Of a stretch of DNA of 64,000 nt, positions 50,367 to 64,000 are shown piece after piece. The notes beneath the pieces are model-generated. The model was not told where the DNA came from and searched no databases. It was given only the letters and a program-made list of their open reading frames with translations. Position 1 is the first letter of the stretch. Every line of letters begins with the position of its first letter. The position numbers were made by a program, and so were the translations under genes. The DNA comes from Actinomortierella ambigua. Its lineage: Eukaryota > Mortierellomycota > Mortierellomycetes > Mortierellales > Mortierellaceae. The stretch spans positions 1-64,000 of the forward strand of contig JAAAJB010000074.1 of the NCBI GenBank assembly GCA_016098155.1. Direction: 5' to 3'.

Positions 50367-50851
50367 CGTGTACGAAGGAAAAAGGAGGAGCAATCAAGTG
50401 GGTTCCCTCAAGTGATAAAAAGTTGGTTGCCAAGCCTCACAGTCCAAATTTGGAAGGTGGAAGATTTCGCTCCCCTCTCCCTTCTGTCCTCGGTGCACCC
50501 TTTCTCTCTCTCGACCGCGTTCTCCTTCGTTGCTGCCGCCCTTCTCTTCCTTCCTCTTTCGCCGTTTGCTAGGGCTGAGGGTCACTGTTGTGCACTCGTA
50601 TGGATGGTACCATGGTGTGTAGGCCTATCCACCTGCGTAAATGCAAAGGCGCCAAGGGTTCCATCTAGATATTTGAAGGGAGAGAGAGAGGGAGGGGGGC
50701 ACATGCCACACAGGAGGGGGGGGGGAGTGGGCACGAGTGCGTTTGAGACACGCTATATGCCCACGTTTAACTGTCCAAGCGCACCATTTTTTTTTTCTTT
50801 TCTTCTCTTGAAGCCTCTTTCCTTCTACTACACCCACCACACCCTACCATC
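50367..50851. other. Bidirectional upstream region of eS6 and ATG7
   Basis: The only space between the two divergent start codons. It has CT-rich sequence near 50500-50570 and a G-run near 50718-50727. No separate gene is seen, so promoters of both genes must lie here or in their first introns. Confidence 0.5.
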
Positions 50852-53677
50852 ATGATTCTACAATTCCACCCATGGGCCTCCGCTGTTGAGGCGCCATTCT
50901 GGCAGACATTGACCCAACACAAGATGGACATCTTCAAGTTGGACGACTCGCCAAAGGATATCGCCGGTTACTACTCCTCAGGGCAACAGGTGCGTGTCCC
51001 TGGTCAGGACACCACTGTCGCCTTACCAGCGCGACTCTGCCTTGGCACAGATGCATTTCTCGCCCTCAATGAGGGTCACGGACCAGTATACAAGTATGTT
51101 CATGCCCAGTCTTTGTCTCTGCATTGGTTGCGGGGAGGAAAGAAAGGAGGACAAGGCACGGTGCCTCCATAGTAAAATACCTGAGCGCCCCAGTGGTCGT
51201 GAGAAAAGAAAAAAAAGCCCAGTGTTCTAACGTGTCCTACGATTTAGAAACCCAGCATTCACATATCCAGCACCGGGAGTCCTGAAAAATACCAACACTA
51301 TTGAAGACTTTAAGAGTTTTGACAAGAAGGTGCTTTTCGACGCGGTTGTTCAACAGGTATGTCGCTTGTTTCCCACGTCTCGCTCTCTCTCTCGCTCTCT
51401 CCACAACTTTCCGCAGCAGTTTTTTTTTCTTCGTCTCCATGATTGCACAATGTTGACCAGACCAAGTTTTCCCTGCTTGGTTCTCTAGATCTGGGAAGAC
51501 ATTGTGAGCGGGCGCGCCTTGACTAGCCCTGAGCTGCTCAACCGTTTTCTCTTGGTGACATTTGCTGATCTGAAAAAGTTCAAGTTTTACTACTGGTTCG
51601 CATTCCCGGCCCTCTTGGCCGACCCTGTCTGGAACATTGCCGAAGGACACCCGTTGAGCCAACTCGACGCAGTCTGGACCACCGACGAGGTCGAGTCCTT
51701 CCGGCAAAACGTCGACCAATACCGCCAGCGGCATGCACCTGGGCAATCTGGATTCTTTTTGGTGAAGAAGACGCCGACTGGTGTCGAAGTTGGGCCGTTG
51801 GATCAGTGGGCGTCATTCTTTTCAGGAGTCCCCGAAGAGGAGCGGACAGTCGGTTTCGCAGACCCTTCCAGTTTGGATCACAACCCCGGCTGGCCCCTTC
51901 GCAACCTCCTAGCACTCTTGCAATATCAGTTCAACGTGTCACGCATCAAGATTCTGTGCTTCCGCGAGGTGCCTGGAAAGCAAGACATTTCTGCCAGCAA
52001 AATCTTTATGGCCGAGCTTGCTTCGGCAGCAGCACCTCTTACTGGTAAGGCAAAGAAAAAGAAAAGAAAAGAAATAGCGACTCTGCTTGACGTGCTCCTC
52101 TTTTTTTTTTTTTCTTCTTTGAGGTGTACTGACAAAACTTGCGTCGATTACATCCTTGTACGTGTGTAGCATGCCCAAAGGCTGTTGGTTGGGAAAAGAA
52201 CGCCCAAGGAAAATTAGGTCCTCGCCTTGCCGATTTAGCACCGTTGATGGACCCAAGCCGACTGGCGGACACGGCGGTGGATCTGAATCTCAAGCTGATG
52301 CGGTGGCGACTTCTCCCCGAACTGCAGCTCGAGAAGGTTCAGAGTACCCGTTGTTTGTTGCTTGGTGCTGGCACACTGGGATGCTATGTCGCCCGGTCGC
52401 TTCTCGGCTGGGGTGTCCGCCACATTACGTTTGTGGATAGTGCCAAGGTTTCCTTCTCCAACCCTGTCCGTCAGCCCCTCTTTGATTTTGTGGACTGCCT
52501 TGAAGGCGGTAAGGACAAGGCCACTACCGCTGCTGCGAATCTGAAACGTGTCTATCCCGGAGTGGTAAGTGTTTAGCGCACACTGTGCTTGAAGAGCTGT
52601 GCTCTACATGGGTAGCTTGATGACATGCGATTGACAACACATTTATATATATTTATTTATATTTGACAGACCGCTGAGGGAATTTCTATGATGATTCCTA
52701 TGCCAGGGCACCCTGTCCCATCCCATGGCGTTGAAAAGGCGCAACAGGATGTCTCCCGGCTGGTGGAGCTGTTTGAAAACCACGATGCCATCTTCCTACT
52801 CATGGACAGTCGCGAGAGCCGTTGGCTTCCCACCTTGCTCGGTGCTAGCATGAACAAGGTTGGTCTTTTTGTTTCATCGTCATATGGATAGATTGCTCTT
52901 CAGCTTCGCAGCAGCAAACTCACCACTTTGTAAAATCTCACTCTACTCGTTGGACTTGACAGGTCGTCATCAACGCTGCGCTGGGTTTCGATACCTACCT
53001 GGTTATGCGCCATGGCATTGGACAGGATACAGCGAATGCCGGAACACGAAAGAGCGCACCTTTGGGATGCTACTTTTGCAACGACGTAGTGGCCCCAACT
53101 GATGTAAGCCCGAATTGCCCACCCAACGACAATAGCTCGTGAACCAAAATGAGACAATGGGGTGGGGACCAGAATATTCACTCCAACACCATAACCTGTT
53201 GCTTTTAATTAATAGTCTCTGTCCGATCGAACCTTGGATCAGCAGTGTACAGTCACACGTCCCGGATTGTCGGCTATGGCCAGTGCTATGGCGGTCGAGT
53301 TGATGGTGTCACTTTTGCATCATCCGGAAGGACCGCGTGCGCCGGCTGACACGTCGAATCCCGATCGCGATAGCCAAGATGCTTGGCAGGAGCGTACTTC
53401 CACCGTCTTGGGCGTTCTACCACATCAGATCCGCGGTTTCCTTGGGCGGTACCAGAACCTGTTGATCTCTGGCCAGGCGTACGATCGCTGCACAGCCTGC
53501 TCGGACGCGATCCTAGACGCTTATGAGAAGGAAGGATTTGGGTTCCTGTACAAGGTGTTTGCAGACGCACAGCATCTCGAGGATGTGTCGGGCTTGACCA
53601 GACTGAAGGAAGAGAGCGAGAACCTCGAAATGGAGTGGGACGAGGACGAAGACGAAGACGACGACTTTGAAATGTAA
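50852..53677 (+). CDS. ATG7: Autophagy E1-like activating enzyme Atg7
   Basis: Activates Atg8 and Atg12 with ATP for transfer to Atg3 and Atg10 in autophagosome formation. Seven exons: 50852-51093, 51248-51356, 51489-52044, 52170-52564, 52670-52858, 52963-53103 and 53216-53677 give 697 residues. N-terminal domain: [15 protein letters not shown] and [18 protein letters not shown]. Adenylation domain: [20 protein letters not shown] with the Gly-rich loop at 368-373, then [20 protein letters not shown] and [13 protein letters not shown]. The catalytic cysteine is Cys555 in [11 protein letters not shown]. The acidic tail ends DDDFEM, matching the Atg8-binding acidic C-terminus of other Atg7 proteins. 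AATAAA (53685-53690) lies 8 bases after the stop. Confidence 0.97.
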
Positions 53678-53684
53678 AAGAAAC

Positions 53685-53690
53685 AATAAA
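53685..53690 (+). terminator. Poly(A) signal after ATG7
   Basis: AATAAA begins 8 bases after the ATG7 stop codon. Such proximity is short but compatible with a compact 3' UTR; the next gene starts 246 bp after the stop. Confidence 0.5.
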
Positions 53691-53923
53691 AAATGTGGCC
53701 AGAGCGCACACTGGCCTCGTGACTGCTGTGAGCACAACCTTTTTTTTTTTTCTTCAGATCGCTTTTTTTTACTCTCTCCACAAACCCTCCGCATTCTCTT
53801 TCTTTCTTTCTCTCTGTAAAGGAACTTTCACCACCTCTTTTACCTTCTACAGTCCGTGACACTTGGACTCTGCAGGATTTCATTCTTGTTCTGGTTGCAG
53901 AAGAAAGACTCACGGCAGATATC

Positions 53924-56640
53924 ATGGGCACTCAAGAGGCATTCAGCGGCTGTTGTCAGAGTGCGAGCAGTCAACGTTCATCGTCTGTGCAGCCCAGGGA
54001 GCTACTCTCCTTACCGCCAGAGGTCATATCGCGCATCACCCACCACCTCTCGCTCTGTTCGTACTCTCACCTGTCACGGACGTGCAAGCGCCTGCACGGA
54101 CAGCTTTTTCACCCCCCAGAAATGATTCTCTTTCTCAAGACACGCTATCGACTGTCGGTGGAGTCGGGGTCCATCATCTTGTTTGCTTATCTGGCCAACT
54201 TGCAGATCAAGGCACCATTGCTGCTCGAGCGCATCTTTGACGACTTCTTCGCCGACTCTGCCTTCCACGAGCAGGAGCGCCAGAAAACACTGTCGCACAT
54301 TCAAGAGCGCCATGCTCTTCGGGCTTTCAACACTGCTCAGACATTCCAACGGGTGCTACCACTGGCCGAACAGGATACTCACACGCCCATAAGAGACGAA
54401 CAGACACGCAGGCAGGCAAAGCGGGACGCTGTACGGATGTGGGGTGTTCTGTATGCTTTGGACAAAACCCCAGCAGCGGTATGTCAATCCACCCAACTTG
54501 TATGATCGATTTGGTCAACGTCGGAATTTTTTTTTTTTTGTGGTAGACTGGATGCAATGGAACGGAAAAGGGCCACTCTTCTTCGTCGTTCTCATTGGTG
54601 TCATTGCTGCATGTACCTGCTTCTCTGTCTTTTTTTTTAAACGAGAAACCTTTGCGCTTGGAGCAGAAAAAAAAAGTACGAGGGGCTGGATCCACCCCCC
54701 CAGGTACAGAGGGATCAGGCAAAATGCCATGTTGGACTCAGTCCATGGCACAAACATGACACCCCCCCTTTTTCACATCTCAATGCCCAAACCCCCTTTC
54801 CCTCCTCTCCTTGTCTTCTCCTTGTGAACTTTTTTTTATTTGTTCGTTTCCTGTCTGTTCGCACGGTTGAGCATTCGAGTAAGAAACTAAACTCCCACTC
54901 ACCCAAGCGACCAGCGCACTCTTCCCCTCCTTCGTGCACACATAGTCGCCCTCTGCCAGCGCCACATGTGCCCTCGTCCTAAGTGGCGCTACTGATGCCG
55001 TAGACAATGCCAAGCAAAAACAAAAGCTCAAACAGAAGCAACAACAGCAGCACCACCAGCAACCTCAGCCCGACCAAACGTCTCCAGAGCGCCATGGATT
55101 TAACAACAACAGCAATATCCACGGCAATGGCAATAATAAGGTCACTATGACTGCATCCTCCTCCAAAGCCGGCAAATCGAGCACTCGCCCCTCGCCTCTT
55201 CCTACTTCTCCAGGCCAAAGCTCTGCCACAAAAACTCTAATCCCTGTGCAGTCCAAAGACAACGGCAATCATGACTATAGCCACCATCCTCACCACCATC
55301 TTGTCCAACAAGACAGGACGAATCGAGGGTCGCCATATCGTGCCATTATGCCGATGAAACCATTATGGAAGACAGGAGGCGGAGGAGGAGGGGGATGGAG
55401 TGGTGGGTCGCGTAATAATGAAGGAGTGTCGCCAGGAGCACGCCGGGCACCCGACCAAAACGACAGCAACACCATGGAGGACGTTGAGGGTTTTACTGCT
55501 ATCATGGGTGGCCCTGCCAACAGTTTGGGGAACCGTCCGGATCATGGCTTCGCAGACGGCGTTTCAACTGGAAGCATTCGCCTCTGCAAAACTGCTCATC
55601 CAGATTCCATAACTTTTGGGTGCACCTATTTGATGACGGGACGTTCCAGAAGTGACCCGTTGAACACCACCCATCCCTCCATAATCCACTCGTCTTCTAA
55701 ACGAAAGACGACCAAGAAGGACGAAGGCGATCCTGAGGAGAGGCAGGAAGAGGAGAAAAGGAAGAGGGAGGAGAACGAAGAGGCAAGGAGGATGACCAAG
55801 AATGAGATGTACACCAATAGGAGCGGTAACGCTTTCACGATGGCGGGCAATCATGTTCCCCCGAGACTTGTGTGGTCGCCCAAGGCTTTTCCACAAACCG
55901 AAAGCACGATCACCCCTGGGCAATTACCACGTATACTCGAAGGCTCTTCGCCAAGGGCAATACCGTTGAATGTTTGCCCCTCCTTCTCCCTCCCACAGTC
56001 CTCCTCCTCCTCCCGGACGACGAGGCCTCAACAACAAGCTGTCCATAGCCATGACACAGACTCTGTAGCAGATTTAGGTACCAGTAGTAGCGTCGATCAC
56101 GGAGCTCTGGAGCAAGTGTCGGTCGCTCCCACTTCCACCACCGCCATCGAGGCAGCCTCTCTGTCCTCTACTCGTCAATTCAAGAAGAGTCGATGGAGCG
56201 AGAGCCCCTCACCGCCACCAAGCCCCCATCAAGTTCGATCGTCGTCACCAGGCGCATCTTCATCGTCGCCTTCGTCGCTGCCATCTTCCATGACACCGCC
56301 TTCACCGACGGCAGCATCCTCTCACCACAACAACAGCGACAAGCAGCAGTGCCTTTTTATAGAGGAGCAGCAAGTACGGGTGGTCTGTGTCGGTCCAGGC
56401 ACGCCTGTAATCGCTTCTGCCCAGAGCGACCCGTTCTATGGCCATGACGTAGGATTCTTCCTATCGCCGACCCGTATTGATCGGTCTAACCCCGTGATCA
56501 TCGAGCCCTTCCATGGAAGGCTAGGCGAACCTTTATTCTATGCTTCTTCGTCCGTATTCACTTCGTCGTCCTCGTCGTCGTCCTCGTCCTCTTCGTCTTC
56601 TTCTTCTTCTTCGTCGTCGTCGTCGTCGTCTTCTTCTTCT

Positions 56641-56672
<32 letters not shown>

Positions 56673-57327
56673 GTCCTCTTTTTCATCTTCCATATCTTCC
56701 TCCTCTTCCTCTTGTTCTTCCTCCTCTTCTCTTCCCTCTACGTCTTCGATAGAGCTGCAGAATGCTGGTGGTGGAGAAGTGTCGACAGTGATGCTGACCC
56801 AATTGGCATCCCCTTTAATACTGCAGCCATCAACGTCAAGCGACCTGGCACAGGCACTTGCCACTGGAACGAAGAAGGTGACGATGGTGACGACGACGGA
56901 AGATAGTCCAACCTCATCCGCATTGACGACAACAACAACAACAACAGCATTGGCCAGCACGGCAACGACCTCGATGGCATCCATACAACCGTCCACTCTC
57001 TTGACGACACAACACCCCAGTCCGTTGTCCGTGACGGTGACGACAGCGACGACAGCAGCGAGTCCAACGAGTCCAACAGCAGCCAAGCCAAGCAAAGACC
57101 AAGCAGCACAGCAAAACTGCAGGAGCAAGATTGAGTTTCTGACGCGGTATACAGACCGAATGCGGCTGAAGCTGGAGGCGCTGGGGATCGAAGACTGGCG
57201 AGTCAAGGATATCCAGCGCAAGAAGACGTACCAGATGATGATCCAGCAGAACGACCGATCGGGCGAGTCTGAGCTCGTGCATTTCTATTTGGATCGGTAT
57301 GGAGGGTCACTACCGGAGGTGGACTAG
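53924..57327 (+). CDS. F-box protein with long Ser-rich disordered region
   Basis: Probable SCF ubiquitin-ligase substrate receptor of unknown target. Two exons, 53924-54478 and 54946-57327, split by a 467-nt GT-AG intron, give 978 residues. The F-box is near residues 29-60 (LPPEVISRITHHLSLCSYSH, then LSRTCKRLH). A helical region follows (ILFAYLANLQIKAPLLLERI and LRAFNTAQTFQRVLPL), then exon 1 ends at ALDKTPAA. Exon 2 is mostly low complexity: Gln/His, Ser/Pro and a near-pure Ser run of about 50 residues (about 56560-56730) encoded by mixed TCN codons. The last about 70 residues look folded again: CRSKIEFLTRYTDRMRLKLE and IEDWRVKDIQRKKTYQMMI. Joining the exons is inferred from phase and splice signals. 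Confidence 0.75.
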
Positions 57328-57498
57328 AAAAAGTCTCTTCCTCCTCCTCCTGCCTCCTTGGCCCCCCCTCTCCTTCTAGGATAGATAATGGTGATGAACA
57401 CCCGTCCATGGCTCTAATTTTTTCTCTGTACATTTGTTTCAGCGTATAGAACGTAATCTGCAATAAAACACACATACACACTAACACTCGAACAAATC

Positions 57499-58631
57499 TT
57501 AACATATGAGCCAACACCCAACAAGGCTAACGATCAACAACAACGATGAAGAGGAGCAGGACAATAACGACGACAACGACGACGGTCTTCGAAGACCAGC
57601 TCGCATTTTACCATGCCCATGCGCATCCTCACCATCGCCCTCGACCGCCGCGTCTTCGTCCAGGTCCCCGTCATGACGAAGCAGCGCCAGCTGATCCATC
57701 GCCCTGTACATCGGCGCTTGTTGGGTCCCACAGGCAAACTTGGTCTGGCAGGCCGCGATACAGGCCGGGCTCTTGTGGACGGCGGATGCAGGTTGGAGGA
57801 GACGGTGCTGGTCCTTGTCGACGATGGCCGCCTCGACGGAGGAGAGGGATTGGGATGGTGGTGAAGCGCCGCGGGCGACGGATCTTTCAAGGAGATGGAT
57901 CTGGCTGGGCGTGTAGAGGAGGTGGTTGTCCGTCGTCGGGTGGACGGTGTCTCTTTCTCCCCTGTCATTGTCGTCATCGTTGTCCTTGTGTTGTTGTTTG
58001 TCTGTTGGTTGGATCGGCGATGGGGCTCGTTTGGAGTTTCTGTGGTCTCTTGGATGGCTTTCGGAAGAGATGGCCGCCGCCGAGAAGAAGCTGCTGCTGC
58101 TGCTGCTCTTCTTATTTCCGTCGCCGTCCAACGACTCGATGTTTTTGCTCTCGTAGACGCTGCCACAAGTCAAGAGACATTGCCATAGGTCACGTCGGCA
58201 GAGTTTGAACGGCACCGGCAACTGCCAGTCGTTCAACTTTTTGGTCGTCTTGGACGGACATGTGCATTGCCACTCCAATGTGTCACTGTTGCTAGAAAGA
58301 AATGAAAATATTGTGGAGCGGGATGAGTCAGAGGTTAAGTGTTTCCGATGACCGTAATCATGTTCACCATTTTTAAAACGCCCTCTCCCTTTCCTCCAAG
58401 GAACAACGGGAGTCATGGGGAGACAAGAAGCACTTACCAGGTATTCGTCACAGCGCTGTTTTGGCAGGAGACGACACACATTGCCAGCTGGTTGGCACAG
58501 ATGGTTTCGCGGGTGAGCTGGTCCATGACGCCTGACTGCGTGTAGGCCAGCACTGCCTGGCACAGGAGCACGAATAGCAGCCATGCTGAGATGGCAGTCA
58601 GCCCATGTCCTCTAACGATGCTTCCTTGCAT
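57499..58631 (-). CDS. Secreted Cys-rich protein with DUF7707-like domain, probably GPI-anchored
   Basis: Function unknown; the domain occurs in fungal cell-surface or secreted proteins. Two exons, 58438-58631 and 57499-58291, give 328 residues. A signal peptide spans about 1-29 (ISAWLLFVLLCQAVLA). The Cys-rich domain follows at about 35-120: ICANQLAMCVVSCQNSAVTN, CNSDTLEWQCTCPS, LPVPFKLCRRDLWQCLLTCG. Its Cys spacing and the D-x-x-T-x-x-x-x-C-T-C core match DUF7707. A Ser/Asp/His-rich linker follows, then a second Cys-containing stretch CIAACQTKFACG. The C-terminus is hydrophobic (LLLIVSLVGCWLIC) after Ser-rich sequence, as for a GPI signal. It converges on the F-box gene with 171 bp between stops. 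Confidence 0.75.
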
Positions 58632-58822
58632 GCGATGGAAAATGAGAAAGGAAAGAAGAGGAAAAGAACGAATATTTCTTATTTATTTTTTGGACGGGTA
58701 TTCGATTTTCGTCAGGGCGGCAAATGAGGAAAAACAGGAATGGGACGGATATGAATAAGGATGGGGAAGAAAAAAACTGGGGAAGGGGGGAAAGGGGGGA
58801 TGAGATACTACAACTACTACTA

Positions 58823-59356
58823 CTACAAGTCAAGCTTGAAGTGGAGGCACTCGTCGTCCTCGTGCACCACCTCGAATTGCAGGGCCCTGTACAGTCCAAT
58901 GGCGCTCTCCCAACCCTTGGTGGTCTCGACAAGGATGCGCTTGCGCCCCTGGAGGCGCCCTTGCTCGATCAAGTGCCTCACAATCATTTTCGAGAGCCCC
59001 TGGCCACGACGCCCTGGGACGATCGAGACCCGTGTCATCCGACACTCGCCTACATCCGTCACCTTCTTGCTGTCGCCACTGCCAGCATCGGCATCGTCGT
59101 CTCTCCAAGAACCAAAGACGTTTGGAGCAGGGAGCGGGAACAGGATGCCCGAGCCAATGATGGCTTGGTCATCGTCGTCCTCGGTCATGACGACGACGAT
59201 GGCCCGGAGTGTATCCAGGTAGAACCCTTGGATGTCCTCGAGGTCTCGGTTGTACTGAGGATCAAAGATCTCACCCCATCGTTCCTTCAACCCGGCCTGT
59301 ACCAGCTCATAGACGGCTGCTTGATCTCTTTTCTCGAACGGACGGATTTTAACCAT
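58823..59356 (-). CDS. GNAT-family N-acetyltransferase
   Basis: Predicted acetyl-CoA-dependent transferase; substrate unknown. Single exon, 177 residues. The N-terminus MVKIRPFEKRDQAAVYELV is a typical GNAT opening. The acetyl-CoA loop is clear: VSIVPGRRGQGLSKMIVRHL, matching V-x-P-x-x-R-x-x-G-x-G. The C-terminal strand region ILVETTKGWESAIGLYRALQ and FEVVHEDDE fits the family. A TATA-like box (TATAAAGA on the minus strand, 59474-59481) lies about 118 bp upstream. Lack of introns is unusual among neighbours. Confidence 0.88.
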   Translation of the reverse strand: MVKIRPFEKRDQAAVYELVQAGLKERWGEIFDPQYNRDLEDIQGFYLDTLRAIVVVMTEDDDDQAIIGSGILFPLPAPNVFGSWRDDDADAGSGDSKKVTDVGECRMTRVSIVPGRRGQGLSKMIVRHLIEQGRLQGRKRILVETTKGWESAIGLYRALQFEVVHEDDECLHFKLDL

Positions 59357-60103
59357 ATTTGTGTCTAGTGTATATTATTGGGTGTGGAGGGTTGTTTTGT
59401 TTGTTACCTTGAGGCGCTGGCGGGGCTAAGATCGACTGCAAAGAAAACAGGAGTGAGAAACGGCGTCGAGTCCTCTTTATAGCCTTTCAGCATTCTCCGC
59501 ATGACGTGCTTTTGTCCATTCCCTCCCTCGAACCAATGTTACACAGTTCAGCTCGTGCAAGCTTATTCTTGGTTGTGTGTGTAGGAGTGGGAGTAGAGGC
59601 GTTGAGGAGGGCTTGCAGCAATGTCGTCTCGCTCTCCATTTTTTTTTTGGTTTCAAACTCTGCATGTGCAAATGACTTTGATCATCAAGTGATATCTTGG
59701 TGCGATATGGACATGGTCGATATCATTTACTTTGATTGCGACAAGGGGTGAGTAGGTAATGAGGAAAGTATAGAAGAAACATTCAAGCTCGGAGAAACTG
59801 AGGGACAGCGTGGGTGGTTGGTTGAGATGCAAGGCTTTGCGTCTTTCAAGGTTTCTGTTAACTGCCGCGCGCTCTTGGTGGAACACCCATAGAACAGCAT
59901 TTTTCAGTCCCCGATGGGAAAACAGAAAAACTGGGCGTGGAAATACAGTCCACATTTACCTCATTTGACTGCTTGCTGAGCAGAAAAAAAAAAACACAAA
60001 AAGGGGTTCTGTGTGTATAAAAGAAACACAACGAGATCTCTATTTCTCTTTTTCTGTTGCAATCAATACTCCATTGTCAATTCCCATTACATTACATTCT
60101 ACC
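59357..60103. other. Divergent upstream region of GNAT and CTP synthase
   Basis: Contains the minus-oriented TATA-like box of the GNAT gene near 59474 and the plus-oriented TATA box of CTP synthase at 60016. Sequence between is of ordinary composition, without a recognisable gene. Confidence 0.45.
60016..60023 (+). promoter_or_regulatory. TATA box of CTP synthase
   Basis: TATAAAAG located 88 bp upstream of the CTP synthase ATG. Confidence 0.65.
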
Positions 60104-62519
<2,416 letters not shown>

Positions 62520-63345
62520 ATTCAAGACAACGAGCAACAGCAACAGCAGCAGGAGCAGGAGCAGCAACAGGAAGAACAAGGAGGAGGAGGAGGAGGAGGC
62601 GTCCAGGACAAGGATGTCATTGTTGTATCTCTGGAAGAATTCGCAAGGCGGCTGTTTTTGTCTGGTCCTCACTTGTCGTACCAATGGCTGCGCCGTTTAT
62701 TCGTAGAATGAACGCTACTCATCAACATCATCACCACTCGTTTTATTCCTACGGCAGCCACCCCCTCTACTTTTCTATGTTTTATCTTTTTTTTTTTTTC
62801 TAATCTTAGTTCCTCTCAAGAAGTCTTCTTTGTTTTGCTAGTTATTTTTTTTTCTTTTCTCTTCTTTTCTTTACCACTTGTTATCTATTTTCTTGCATCT
62901 CTTTTTATCGCATTTGTCACATTAGCATCTTTCATGTACTAGATAAGCAAAACATAAAACTCCACGCTTATAATGAAAGTGGGGAGGGGAAACTCTCCCA
63001 CTTTTTTTTTCTGGGTGGCACTTCCTACACAAAGGGGGGAAGATCCACCCACTCACTCCATTCATCCGCTCCCAATTTTCTTTCCTGTTACACCATTGTA
63101 TAAAAGCCCTCCACCAAAAAATAAAGACAAAAACGTCATAGACCCGCACATGTTTTTAAAGGATGATGACACAAACGCGCATTCTTTCTTTCTTTCAGGC
63201 ACCAAGTGAGCGGATGTTTAATAGAGAAAACTAGACAAAGTGTGCGAAAAAAATTTCGGGAAGGGGGGGGGCAGGGAGGACAGAAAGAACAAAATAAAAG
63301 ATTCCCTGAGTGGTCTCTTGTTTTCTTTTTTTTTCTTCTTCTTCT
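62520..63345. other. Convergent 3' region after CTP synthase
   Basis: Begins with a CAG/GAG-rich stretch (62530-62600) just after the stop, then T-rich sequence with likely poly(A) signals. No supported gene. Confidence 0.4.
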
Positions 63346-64000
63346 TCACTTGTCAAGATCACGGAACGACGCCGGAGCGATCGACGAAGGTGTGAGCGTG
63401 ATGGTCGAGTTTGTCGAAACTGGTGTTGAAGGGTCCGACAAGGGTAGCAGCAACGACGACGACGACGACGACGATGTTGGCGACGGTGACGAAGGACACG
63501 TAGTGGTTGCCAAAGCAGGCGAGAACGCGACACCATGCGACACATTCTGGATCGCGCTCAGCGCCCGCTGCGTGATCGCCGACAACGGGTTCGTCAGATC
63601 CAACCCCGTCTCGCGGCTCCGCAACGAGTTTGTGCCCGGCACAAACCCAATCCCCGGCGCGTAGTTGCCCGTGGTCTTTTTGACTGCTGCTGCTGTCGTT
63701 GATGTTGTCGACGACGACAAGGCTGAAGTAGTAGTAGGAGTAGTAGTAATATTTTTAGTAGTAGTTGCTGTTGTGGTCGCTCCCTTTGTTCGTGTCGCCG
63801 GTGCCTTCATCGTGCTTCTCGTCGTTGCCTTTGTTGTACCTCGTGTCGATCGAGAGGAAGACGCTGCTGTTGTCCCTGCTGATGCTGATGCGGCCGCTCC
63901 CGTTTTCGACCCTGCTAATGCAGCCGCCGCCGCCGCCGCCGCCGCTGCTGCTATAGCTGCCGCCGTCGATCCAGGAGGGCGACCGCGACCGCGGCCACGA
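63346..64000 (-). CDS. AT-hook low-complexity nuclear protein, C-terminal part
   Basis: Partial: 218 codons are open from the right edge to TGA at 63348-63346. The first visible residues are RGRGRGRPPGS, an AT-hook core (Gly-Arg-Pro flanked by basic residues) that binds the minor groove of AT-rich DNA. A run of Ala and then Thr/Ser-rich low complexity with scattered Lys/Arg follows. A more complex patch reads GNYAPGIGFVPGTNSLRSRE and LTNPLSAITQRALSAI. The C-terminus is Ser/Thr/Pro-rich. The start and any folded domain lie outside the window, so function cannot be named beyond a probable DNA-binding nuclear protein. Confidence 0.6.
   Translation of the reverse strand, partial: RGRGRGRPPGSTAAAIAAAAAAAAAAALAGSKTGAAASASAGTTAASSSRSTRGTTKATTRSTMKAPATRTKGATTTATTTKNITTTPTTTSALSSSTTSTTAAAVKKTTGNYAPGIGFVPGTNSLRSRETGLDLTNPLSAITQRALSAIQNVSHGVAFSPALATTTCPSSPSPTSSSSSSSLLLPLSDPSTPVSTNSTITLTPSSIAPASFRDLDK

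Overview
This window is eukaryotic and almost certainly from a fungus outside the Dikarya. Its genes are split by many short spliceosomal introns with pyrimidine-rich acceptors, and coding regions prefer G/C at third codon positions. Gaps between genes are rich in GA/CT, CA and homopolymer repeats. The fungal signs are a Cln-type G1 cyclin, an Opi3-type phospholipid methyltransferase, a berberine-bridge-type secreted oxidase and a Cys-rich secreted DUF7707-like protein. Intron density with microexons, plus many poly-Gln/Ser/Ala tracts, fits Mucoromycota, perhaps Mortierellomycotina; that placement is an inference. One 10-N gap (44617-44626) shows a draft scaffold.

Layout, left to right. 1-212 (-) is the N-terminus of a secreted FAD oxidase running off the edge. 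1546-3525 (+) is ornithine decarboxylase antizyme, with a UCC-UGA +1 frameshift site followed by three GC-rich hairpins. Then come WDR5 (-), PEX11 (-), THYN1/EVE (-), eS27 (+), the cohesin subunit Scc3/STAG (-) and a G1 cyclin (-). Upstream of the cyclin lies about 8.8 kb in which I find no convincing gene (21540-30336). Next are a TLC-domain membrane protein with apparent microexons (-), a small GPI-type secreted protein (+), eIF3k (-), an Rpr2/Rpp21/Snm1-type RNase P/MRP subunit (+), RNase H2 subunit A (-), C1D/Lrp1 (+), RidA (+), an F-box/JmjC protein (+), the Opi3-type methyltransferase (-), a UBE2E-type E2 (-), eS6 (-), ATG7 (+), a 978-residue F-box protein (+), a DUF7707-like secreted protein (-), a GNAT acetyltransferase (-), CTP synthase (+) and the C-terminal part of an AT-hook protein (-) that leaves the window.

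Most genes are housekeeping: translation (eS27, eS6, eIF3k), RNA and R-loop processing (RNase P/MRP, RNase H2, C1D), chromatin and cell cycle (WDR5, Scc3, cyclin, JmjC), phospholipid and nucleotide synthesis (Opi3, CTPS), and organelle or autophagy functions (PEX11, ATG7). Several pairs diverge from gaps of 190-490 bp that must serve as shared promoters: THYN1/eS27, eIF3k/RNase P subunit, RNase H2A/C1D and eS6/ATG7. The strongest unusual signals are the antizyme recoding cassette and the TLC gene, which shows a 7-nt exon, a phase gap best closed by a 2-nt exon, and a GC-AG intron. Exon coordinates were placed by hand from splice signals, reading phase and family similarity; no alignment was run.
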